Of a stretch of DNA of 6,538 bases, positions 1 to 6,538 are shown piece after piece; positions within the stretch are counted from its first letter, which is position 1, and the number at the start of each line of letters is the position of its first letter. This DNA is from Phycisphaeraceae bacterium (GTDB lineage: Bacteria > Planctomycetota > Phycisphaerae > Phycisphaerales > UBA1924). Under the pieces are notes generated by a model, which made no database searches, had not been told where the DNA came from, and was given only the letters and a program-made list of their open reading frames with translations. The stretch is from the NCBI GenBank assembly GCA_009827205.1, contig WUAK01000166.1, positions 1 through 6,538 on the forward strand, written 5' to 3'. The position numbers and the translations under genes are program-made.

Positions 1-404
1 GCGACGAGCGAGGGCCTTGGGAAGTGCTCGTCATAGACCCGGACGAGTCTCGCCACATCCGCGGCGGTGAAGTGGCCCCGCTCACCTCGGGTGAACCTGA
101 GCGAGCAGCCCCCCACCGCGGCGAATCCCGCGGCTTCGTAGTAATAGATGTGGCAGTTCTCGTCGCAGATGATCTCTTCGCCGGGCTGGGTCTGAGATCG
201 AACCGCGAGAAGGTTGGCCATGGTTCCCGACGGCACGAAAAGCGCGGCTTGCTTCCCCAGAAGGTCAGCCACCTTGGCCTCTAGATTCCGAACACTGGGA
301 TCGCCTTCTAAGACGTCGTCACCGAGCGGCGCCAAAGCCATCGCCTCTCGCATCTCTGGAGTTGGCTGGGTGACGGTATCGGAACGCAGATCTATCGAGT
401 CCAT
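1..404 (-). CDS. ltaE: Low-specificity L-threonine aldolase, N-terminal part (cut by window edge)
   Basis: This gene encodes a pyridoxal-phosphate (PLP) enzyme of fold type I, the beta-eliminating lyase family. It cleaves L-threonine or L-allo-threonine to glycine and acetaldehyde in the cytoplasm. Only the first 134 codons are in the window, against a usual family length of about 330-350 residues. The visible part is diagnostic: it opens MDSIDLRSDTVTQPTPEMRE, followed by the family's LGDDV and GDPSVRNLE segments. LFVPSGTMAN (residues 56-65) is the cofactor phosphate-binding loop. CHIYYYEAAG (84-93) contains the His (85) expected to stack on the PLP ring. The Schiff-base lysine, expected near residue 200, lies outside the window. 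The ATG at 402-404 is chosen because homologues start just before the DLRSDT motif. No clear Shine-Dalgarno site precedes it. The transporter gene lies 134 bases upstream on the same strand. The gap is AT-rich, so this gene may have its own promoter rather than depend on readthrough. Confidence 0.93.
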   Translation of the reverse strand, partial: MDSIDLRSDTVTQPTPEMREAMALAPLGDDVLEGDPSVRNLEAKVADLLGKQAALFVPSGTMANLLAVRSQTQPGEEIICDENCHIYYYEAAGFAAVGGCSLRFTRGERGHFTAADVARLVRVYDEHFPRPSLV

Positions 405-538
405 GTTGAAATGGTATAAGACCCGACGCTGCTTCTGGCTAGGTGTTTTATCTTATTCTGTTTTCTCAATCATGACTCCGCACAGAGAGAACTGTGACAC
501 TGGGTAGTCTGCATATAAGTCTATTGTAAGAAAGACGC

Positions 539-1996
539 TTACACCTCTGCGCGACTGACTGGCGCGGGGCCTTTGGTCTTTGATGTCGCTGGCCCTTCGT
601 CGTTCGTCGGGGTCAGATCGAGCCGGCGCGCCATCATTACAAAACCGATTGCGCCTGTGACGACGAGGGCGAGGCAGATGAGCAGAACCCAGGGGGCGAG
701 CTCTGGGTTGCGTTTGGCGAGCTCGTTGTAGAGCAGCACGGACACGATCGGGCCGATCAGTCCTCGCACCCCGGTCAGGGTCACGTGGACGCCCATGTAC
801 TCGCCCGCGCGTTCTTTGGGCGCGAAGTCGTGGTGACCGAGCTGCCAGGCGAGCATGCCGCCCGCCATCGCGGATCCTTTGAGAGCGACTGTGACGTAGA
901 GCAACCATTTCTGCTGAAGCACAGACGCGAGCAGCAGCAGGATGATGATCAGGATGAAGACCCAGCAGTGGTACGCGCGGAACATGACGACGTGCACACG
1001 GTCCAGAAGCCTCGCCCAGACCGGGATCATCACGGGGACGACAGCCATCGGGATCACGCTCGCAAGCAGGATCCCCTCGAAGTACTCAATCCCGAAGCGG
1101 TCACGGAACAGAATCGGCACGAGCGGCATGATCATCAGGTTGCCCATGCCCATCAGGAACTGATTGACCTGGTAGACGCCAAAACGCTTGTCTTCCAGCA
1201 GCAGCTTGATCACACCTACCGGGTTGATGGTTGGGCCCGAGCGCTCGTTGATCGACTCTCGCTCGTCGCGGAGCATCTGCTTGTGCTTGCGCACACGGAT
1301 GGTCGAGAGGATCGCGATTCCAACAGCGCCGAAAAGCACGCACACGACGATGTAGACACGGAAGACCTGGATCGGGTCCAGCCCCAGTGATTCGAGGCTG
1401 AATCGAGGATCGATCAGCGAGAGCTTGTCGCCCATCAAGATCGCAAGCGCCAGCCCGAGCGTCGAGAGCGTGAGCGTCTGGATCGTCGAGAACTTCCCGG
1501 CCACGCGCGCACGGAGACTCCGAGGGTAGTTGTTGCGCCAGATGGTCGAGCGGATCGCGATGTACCCTGACCAGCATGTCCAGACACCGATGATGATTGC
1601 GCAGAGCATCACCAGACCCACGGGTGTCTTTGGGACCAAAGCGATGAGCAGGACCTGGAGCAGGAGCGCGATCTGGACACCCGCGATGAACTTGATCTTG
1701 TTCATGCCGTGCGAGGCACGGGCCCAGATGAAGTTGACGATGTTGGCTAGAGCCGGTGCAGAACTGAGGACTGCCACGCAGGTGTTGAGGAAGGAGTCGG
1801 TGACGACCCCGTCGAAGGCGATCTTGACGATGATCCCGAGGACGGCCCCGTCGAAGGCGGCGCGAGCCACCGAGAAGAACGCGGTCCCGGGGAGCTCCTT
1901 GCGGTAGTTGCGGCGGATGGACGCGGGCATGGACCCGGGCAGGAATGAGCCCGCCGCCTTCCGGGTCAAACGCAGTGGCGATCGGGAGCTGTCCAC
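539..1996 (-). CDS. Major facilitator superfamily (MFS) transporter, 12 membrane helices
   Basis: This is an integral inner-membrane protein of 485 residues, a usual length for an MFS secondary transporter. Hydrophobic segments fall at roughly residues 40-62, 70-92, 103-122, 126-148, 170-188, 211-231, 276-296, 306-328, 338-360, 364-385, 405-424 and 434-455. A charged cytoplasmic loop (232-270, RVRKHKQMLRDERES region) separates the two six-helix halves, as MFS architecture requires. The segment GHHDFAPKERAGEYMGVHVTLTGVRGLIGP (first and last residues 387 and 416) resembles the loop and following helix seen in permeases of this type. The substrate cannot be read from the sequence. The longest reading frame opens with GTG at 1996. 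An ATG at 1928-1930 (residue 23, MPASIRRNYR) is an equally credible start and would widen the gap to lepA from 53 to 119 bases. Neither has a clear Shine-Dalgarno site. The gene is divergent from lepA and may share a control region with it. It ends with TAA at 539-541. Confidence 0.85.
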   Translation of the reverse strand: MDSSRSPLRLTRKAAGSFLPGSMPASIRRNYRKELPGTAFFSVARAAFDGAVLGIIVKIAFDGVVTDSFLNTCVAVLSSAPALANIVNFIWARASHGMNKIKFIAGVQIALLLQVLLIALVPKTPVGLVMLCAIIIGVWTCWSGYIAIRSTIWRNNYPRSLRARVAGKFSTIQTLTLSTLGLALAILMGDKLSLIDPRFSLESLGLDPIQVFRVYIVVCVLFGAVGIAILSTIRVRKHKQMLRDERESINERSGPTINPVGVIKLLLEDKRFGVYQVNQFLMGMGNLMIMPLVPILFRDRFGIEYFEGILLASVIPMAVVPVMIPVWARLLDRVHVVMFRAYHCWVFILIIILLLLASVLQQKWLLYVTVALKGSAMAGGMLAWQLGHHDFAPKERAGEYMGVHVTLTGVRGLIGPIVSVLLYNELAKRNPELAPWVLLICLALVVTGAIGFVMMARRLDLTPTNDEGPATSKTKGPAPVSRAEV

Positions 1997-2049
1997 GATG
2001 ATCAGTAGCCCCCAAAACCGGCTCGGGTGGTGCGTACGATCACGGGCAC

Positions 2050-3863
<1,814 letters not shown>

Positions 3864-3867
<4 letters not shown>

Positions 3868-4217
3868 ATAAGCAGAAGAGACTTGTTCTCGTCTTCCTTG
3901 TAGCTGTCCTCATACTCAGCAATGGTTTGTTCTGGTTCTACAACTTCGGTCTACGAGTCAAGGGAACGGAGTATCACACATCGCAAGCTGCGGATGGGGT
4001 TGTCGAAGAACTGGTATCTCGCGATCTCATATCAAGTTCATTGATCGAAGATGAGCCGAGAATTTACTTTGATGCCTTCATGGCCCCGATCCGGCCCCAC
4101 ATCGACCCGTATCAATCAGCAGCGATCTTCCCGCCACTGTTTAACTCGGGAGCACTTGTTCTCATCCTGATCTTCTTGTTGTTGCCAGAACGCAAGATTG
4201 TGGACCCATCCGACTGA
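3864..4217 (+). CDS. Small two-helix membrane protein of unknown function, coupled to lepA
   Basis: I do not recognise a family for this 117-residue protein. It has a basic N-terminus (MNKQKR) followed by a strong hydrophobic helix at about residues 7-27. A polar middle segment of about 65 residues follows (29-93, with several acidic residues), then a second helix at about 95-108 (GALVLILIFLLLP) and a short charged tail. Both ends are therefore probably cytoplasmic and the middle outside. The first helix could also be an uncleaved signal anchor; there is no lipobox. The start is a GTG whose GTGA overlaps the lepA stop codon by four bases, the classic arrangement for translational coupling, so expression probably follows lepA. 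Base composition is lower in GC than lepA (24 of 60 bases in 4021-4080), unlike its upstream partner. No hairpin terminator is seen after it. The reading frame is supported by the overlap and the plausible two-helix layout; its function is unknown. Confidence 0.7.
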
Positions 4218-4293
4218 CAATCTCTGTCGCACCGGGCGTTCTCGCAGATCGTGTACCATCTCTCTGAGCATTCCGCTCCGGGGGTTACACGAC

Positions 4294-4707
4294 ATGTCGA
4301 TGAAAGAAACCGCACTCAACCTGTTCGATGCCTGCGAGTCCGGCAAGGGCTGGGCCGTCTGCGAGCAGTACTGCACGCCCGGCGCGACGTTCTCGGCGCA
4401 GGCGGATGCGCTTGCCGAGGTGACGACGCTCGAGGCGTATACCGACTGGATGCAGGGCTGCTACACCTTCGCCCCGGACGCGAGCTACGAGATCAAGTCG
4501 TTCGGCGTCGACGAGGAGCGCGGCAGCGCGATGGGCTTCGGTGTCTTCCGCGCCACCCACACCCACGAGGGAGGCCCCGTCCCCCCCACGGGCAAATCCA
4601 TCGAAGCCGAGTATGTCTACATCATGCGGTTCGAGGGCGACAAGGTCAGCCACATGACGAAGGTGTGGAACGACGGGTTTAGTTTCAGGCAGCTTGGGTG
4701 GGGGTGA
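4294..4707 (+). CDS. NTF2/SnoaL-like fold protein
   Basis: This is a soluble cytoplasmic protein of 137 residues, the normal size for the NTF2-like/SnoaL-like superfamily (cone-shaped alpha+beta folds used by polyketide cyclases, isomerases and many small-molecule binding proteins). An N-terminal helix region (MKETALNLFDACESGKGWAV) leads to a short-strand segment with YCTPGATF (26-33), then LEAYTDWMQG (46-55). Long strands follow: SYEIKSFGVDEE (64-75), SAMGFGVFRATHTHEGG (78-94), and AEYVYIMRFEGDKVSHMTKVWND (105-127). The closing pattern, a strand ending in KVWNDGFSFRQLGW, is typical of SnoaL-like proteins. The specific ligand or reaction cannot be told. The frame is open upstream, but ATG 4294 is preferred: the upstream stretch does not read like the family, and a G-run (4280-4284) lies nine bases before it. 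ATG 4300 (MKETALN) is a possible alternative. It lies 76 bases after the small membrane gene, on the same strand, and may have its own promoter. Confidence 0.82.
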   Translation: MSMKETALNLFDACESGKGWAVCEQYCTPGATFSAQADALAEVTTLEAYTDWMQGCYTFAPDASYEIKSFGVDEERGSAMGFGVFRATHTHEGGPVPPTGKSIEAEYVYIMRFEGDKVSHMTKVWNDGFSFRQLGWG

Positions 4708-4732
4708 GCAATATGCACGATCTGTCACACAA

Positions 4733-4748
4733 CTCTCTTACCAGAGAG
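4733..4748 (+). promoter_or_regulatory. Hairpin covering the likely ribosome binding site of the downstream membrane gene
   Basis: CTCTCT (4733-4738) pairs perfectly with AGAGAG (4743-4748) around a four-base loop, TACC. The right arm is the only purine-rich stretch in front of the ATG at 4754, five bases away, so it is the probable weak Shine-Dalgarno site. Folding would hide it from the ribosome. No T-run follows, so it does not look like a terminator. The pairing is seen directly; a regulatory role is inferred. Confidence 0.4.
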
Positions 4749-4753
4749 CAATC

Positions 4754-5323
4754 ATGAGCAATAATCAAACAGAACTGCTACTAGAAGAATACAAATCGCT
4801 TAGATCGCTACACGACCAACACAACCTAACTGCCTATCGAACATTGCCACTGCTAGGAGCTGTAGTAGCTGCTGCAGTAGCACTAGGGGCAAGAGATATC
4901 GCTCTGATTTCTTTATTGATACTGGGTAGCACAACAGCCATAGTGATTTGGCTTTGTATTGTGCAGAGTATTGTTTGTGGAATCGGCTTACATCTTGTAG
5001 AGCTTGAGTGCAAAATAAACTCCCTAACCAAGGCGGACGATCTAGTTCGGCTTAGCTGGCAATCAAAGCAGGTCGCGAGTTTAACTAGCAACTTATTTCC
5101 TAATATCAAAACTTACACCATAATATCATTTATCATTGTAATGATCTCTACTATTTATACTACAATACAAGTCTGGATTTACGGCGACGTAGCAACCAGA
5201 GCGTTAGCCTCACTGTTTTTTTGCTCATCAGTTCTTTGTTTATACTGCCTGACAACTACAGAAACTCAAACCAAGAACGCTAAAAGCCAACTCATAAACC
5301 AGTACGGCACAATCGATTGCTGA
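4754..5323 (+). CDS. AT-rich four-helix membrane protein of unknown function
   Basis: This 189-residue integral membrane protein has a hydrophilic, charged N-terminus (MSNNQTELLLEEYKSLRSLH) and hydrophobic segments at about residues 31-46, 49-76, 119-141 and 147-167. A cytoplasmic-looking polar loop (80-118) lies between the helix pairs, and a polar tail follows from about 168. The LLLEEYKSLR opening followed by paired helices and a HLVELECKIN segment resembles, from memory, a loose group of uncharacterised bacterial membrane proteins with an EEYxxLR-type N-terminus; no function can be assigned. Its DNA is very AT-rich: 5101-5160 holds 13 G/C in 60 bases, against 44 of 60 in lepA at 2281-2340. 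Codon choice is correspondingly different, which suggests horizontal acquisition. The frame is open upstream to a TTG at 4694 inside the previous gene, but ATG 4754 is preferred because it avoids that overlap and follows a purine-rich stretch. It ends 17 bases before the terminator hairpin. Confidence 0.75.
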   Translation: MSNNQTELLLEEYKSLRSLHDQHNLTAYRTLPLLGAVVAAAVALGARDIALISLLILGSTTAIVIWLCIVQSIVCGIGLHLVELECKINSLTKADDLVRLSWQSKQVASLTSNLFPNIKTYTIISFIIVMISTIYTTIQVWIYGDVATRALASLFFCSSVLCLYCLTTTETQTKNAKSQLINQYGTIDC

Positions 5324-5330
5324 TTGTATG

Positions 5331-5360
5331 CAAACAACAACCCCGGCCTTTCAGCCGGGG
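5331..5360 (-). terminator. Rho-independent terminator between convergent genes
   Basis: CCCCGGC (5341-5347) pairs perfectly with GCCGGGG (5354-5360) around a six-base loop. Read on the minus strand, the hairpin is followed by TTGTTGTTTG (5340-5331), an acceptable U-rich tail, so it most clearly ends the lipoprotein gene at 5403-5954. On the plus strand it sits 17 bases after the stop of the AT-rich membrane gene. No T-run follows in that direction, but it may still act on both transcripts. Confidence 0.8.
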
Positions 5361-5402
5361 CTGCTACGAAACAGAGAAACTCTAAGCTGTGAGAGCGACG
5401 GT

Positions 5403-5954
5403 TCAGTTCGCCGAGCCGACTTTCTTCATGACAAACGTCATCTCGCCGGCGACTTCGCCTTCTTTGTTGAAGCTGGTCCAGTGCTGCTCGAGGGTGTTGT
5501 CATCGACAAGGACGAGCTTGAGGCCGCCCATGTAGACCTGGTGTGATGGGAGCAGGTTGCTGACGTAATCGACCTGGAAGTCGAAGCTGTTGCCCCCGTC
5601 GACATCAGCGACCATGCGGGGCTGGTTGCCCGCGGCGCAGTAGTGGGTGCAGACGAGTTGGTCGCCGTCCATGTGGTAGACGTTGGTCATCTCGTTGGCG
5701 CCCGGGAACATGATCTCTCGGACGATTGAACCGTTGCTGGTGAGCTTGAATGTCGAGCCGGGCCCGGTGGCGCCGTCGGGCATCTGCATCTCCCACTCGC
5801 CTTCGAGCTTCGCCAGTGTGGTCAGGGCCGAGGCTTGTGTTTCGTCCGGAGCGGACGCGACCTGGACGCCGCTGCTGTCTGTGCCTGCCGTCTGGCAGCC
5901 TGCAGCGAGAAGGATCGGAAGTGCGAGCGCGAGGGCGGATGTGCGGGGTGACAT
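5403..5954 (-). CDS. Lipoprotein with a probable lipocalin-like beta-barrel domain
   Basis: This is an exported lipoprotein of 183 residues. The N-terminus has a short basic start, a hydrophobic core (about 7-16) and a clear lipobox LAAGC, with Cys20 as the lipidated residue. A low-complexity Ser/Ala/Gln linker (21-45) follows, then a compact domain (46-180) of alternating strands. It opens with LAKLEGEWEMQMPDG (47-61), the Gly-x-Trp start common in lipocalin-like and DUF1579-like barrels. It continues with FKLTSNGSIVREIMFPG (69-85), the strand pair around YHMDGDQLVCTHYCAAGNQPRM (93-114), and ends with LEQHWTSFNKEGEVAGEMTFVMKKV. Cys102 and Cys106 lie close together and could form a disulfide or bind a ligand. 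The fold assignment is an inference from pattern, and no ligand can be named. The ATG start (5952-5954) is supported by AGGAGA seven bases upstream and by the signal peptide. It is divergent from the DUF2202-like lipoprotein gene and ends at a hairpin terminator. Confidence 0.88.
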   Translation of the reverse strand: MSPRTSALALALPILLAAGCQTAGTDSSGVQVASAPDETQASALTTLAKLEGEWEMQMPDGATGPGSTFKLTSNGSIVREIMFPGANEMTNVYHMDGDQLVCTHYCAAGNQPRMVADVDGGNSFDFQVDYVSNLLPSHQVYMGGLKLVLVDDNTLEQHWTSFNKEGEVAGEMTFVMKKVGSAN

Positions 5955-5961
5955 AAGTGGA

Positions 5962-5967
5962 TCTCCT
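5962..5967 (-). promoter_or_regulatory. Shine-Dalgarno site of the minus-strand lipoprotein gene
   Basis: On the minus strand this reads AGGAGA, seven bases before the ATG at 5954, and fixes that start. It is one of few strong sites in the window. It lies within and between two copies of AAGTGGAT (plus-strand reading, 5955-5962 and 5971-5978). Confidence 0.8.
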
Positions 5968-6041
5968 GAGAAGTGGATACCCGAGTCTACCGGAGCGAAG
6001 AAAGTGCGTGATTCGTCACGGCTGCTCGAACCCGGGCCAAG

Positions 6042-6080
6042 GCTTATACGTATTATCTATCCAGATATCTTTTTATCCGT
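6042..6080. promoter_or_regulatory. AT-rich island, probable promoter region between divergent lipoprotein genes
   Basis: Inside GC-rich surroundings this short stretch is strongly AT-rich. It contains TATTAT (6051-6056), a possible -10 element for the plus-strand gene at 6106, and two perfect eight-base palindromes, ATACGTAT (6046-6053) and AGATATCT (6063-6070). No matching -35 box is clear. The minus-strand reading offers GATAAT-like sequence, so it could also serve the opposite gene. The promoter role is inferred from position and composition. Confidence 0.4.
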
Positions 6081-6095
6081 GGTATTCACCGCGGG

Positions 6096-6100
6096 GGAGG
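6096..6100 (+). promoter_or_regulatory. Shine-Dalgarno site of the DUF2202-like lipoprotein gene
   Basis: GGAGG, inside a longer GGGGGAGG run, lies five bases before the ATG at 6106. This is a near-ideal ribosome binding site and decides the start. Confidence 0.85.
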
Positions 6101-6105
6101 TCAAA

Positions 6106-6538
6106 ATGAAGGTCATAGCTGCACTTGGGATCGTTCTGGCCGTCACGGCTGGCTGCAAATCGAACGACTGCTGCTCGGTTGAGCCCGCTGAGACGGCTCA
6201 AGGGCTGCCCGAGATGACTCAGCCAGAACTGGAATCGGCGATCGAGGCCCTGAGCATGGCGCTCGAAGACGAGCGAAAGTCGGAAGCCATGTACATGGCG
6301 GTGATGCGTGTCCACGGCGAGCGCAAGCCGTTCTCGAACATCGCGAACTCAGAGCGGAAGCACCAGAACGCGCTTCTTAATCAGTTTGAGCGGCTCGGGG
6401 TCGAGGCCCCTGCATCGCACGAGTTCAGCTTTGACATCCCTGAGACTTTCGAGGGTGCGTGCCAGATGGCTATCGACGCCGAGCTGGCAAACGCGGATCT
6501 GTACGACACGATCGAGAGCAAGGTCTCCGACCCCTCGA
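6106..6538 (+). CDS. Lipoprotein with DUF2202/ferritin-like domain (cut by window edge)
   Basis: The first 144 codons are in the window and the 3' end is missing. A signal peptide (MKVIAALGIVLAVTAGC) ends in a lipobox with Cys17 as the lipid site; two more cysteines follow at 22-23. After a linker comes a helical domain that matches the DUF2202 ferritin-like pattern. Its first helix, ALSMALEDERKSEAMYMAVMRVHG (48-71), carries acidic residues and Tyr63. FSNIANSERKHQNALL (76-91) holds an ExxH motif (Glu83, His86) typical of di-iron ferritin-like bundles. A third helix, AIDAELANADLYDTIE (122-137), carries Glu126. This suggests a membrane-anchored, extracytoplasmic four-helix bundle that may bind iron, perhaps for metal or oxidative-stress handling. 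Metal binding is not proven, and the fourth helix would lie at or beyond the edge. The ATG is fixed by an excellent Shine-Dalgarno site. It is divergent from the other lipoprotein gene, with 151 bases between starts. Confidence 0.88.
   Translation, partial: MKVIAALGIVLAVTAGCKSNDCCSVEPAETAQGLPEMTQPELESAIEALSMALEDERKSEAMYMAVMRVHGERKPFSNIANSERKHQNALLNQFERLGVEAPASHEFSFDIPETFEGACQMAIDAELANADLYDTIESKVSDPS

Noticed and set aside
24..507. Two plus-strand frames over and beyond the aldolase fragment
   Set aside because: They are opposite a clearly recognisable threonine aldolase N-terminus, and neither translation resembles a known family.
785..1390. A 201-codon plus-strand frame opposite the transporter
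   Set aside because: The translation is a shadow rich in His, Asp, Arg and Gln with no hydrophobic core or motif.
1101..2015. A 304-codon open frame on the minus strand inside the transporter gene in another frame
   Set aside because: The translation is rich in Arg, His, Pro and Gln with no domain pattern. The overlapping frame gives a clean 12-helix transporter.
4266..4278. GAGC-ATTCC-GCTC inverted repeat before the NTF2-like gene
   Set aside because: It is a four-base stem of the kind expected by chance in GC-rich DNA.
4285..4728. A minus-strand frame opposite the NTF2-like gene
   Set aside because: It is an antisense shadow. The plus-strand frame has the SnoaL-like strand pattern and ending.
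5328..5546. A 72-codon plus-strand frame starting at the terminator
   Set aside because: It runs across the terminator hairpin and is then antisense to the lipoprotein gene, with no ribosome site.
6007..6020. Small hairpin CGTGA-TTCG-TCACG between the divergent lipoprotein genes
   Set aside because: It has only five base pairs, is closed by an A-U pair rather than the stabilising C-G pair, and has no U-run after it. It is too weak to call a terminator or regulatory element.

Overview
This window looks like a chromosomal housekeeping segment from a GC-rich bacterium. I see no phage, insertion sequence, CRISPR array or RNA gene. The combination of a canonical bacterial LepA, GC-biased codon use, few clear Shine-Dalgarno sites and small lipoproteins would suit a planctomycete, perhaps of the Phycisphaerae type. 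That placement is inferred from general style, since no marker here fixes the taxon.

Left part (1-1996), all on the minus strand: the N-terminal part of a low-specificity L-threonine aldolase (cut by the window edge at base 1) lies downstream of a 12-helix major facilitator superfamily transporter. An AT-rich gap of 134 bases separates the two. The transporter is divergent from lepA, with only 53 bases between the two start codons.

Middle part (2050-5323), all on the plus strand: lepA (elongation factor 4, complete, all GTPase motifs intact) overlaps by four bases (GTGA) a small two-helix membrane protein of unknown function. An NTF2/SnoaL-like protein follows. After a short gap containing a ribosome-site hairpin comes a strikingly AT-rich four-helix membrane protein whose composition is unlike its neighbours, which suggests recent acquisition.

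Right part (5331-6538): a strong hairpin terminator sits between the AT-rich gene and a convergent minus-strand lipoprotein gene (lipocalin-like guess). That lipoprotein is divergent from a second lipoprotein gene carrying a DUF2202/ferritin-like domain, which runs off the right edge. The 151-base region between them holds two good ribosome binding sites and an AT-rich island with two small palindromes, probably the promoter region.

The genes do not form one obvious pathway. The most notable points are the AT-rich membrane gene with its hairpin leader, the translationally coupled small membrane protein behind lepA, and the divergent lipoprotein pair. I did not find a convincing new multi-gene system.
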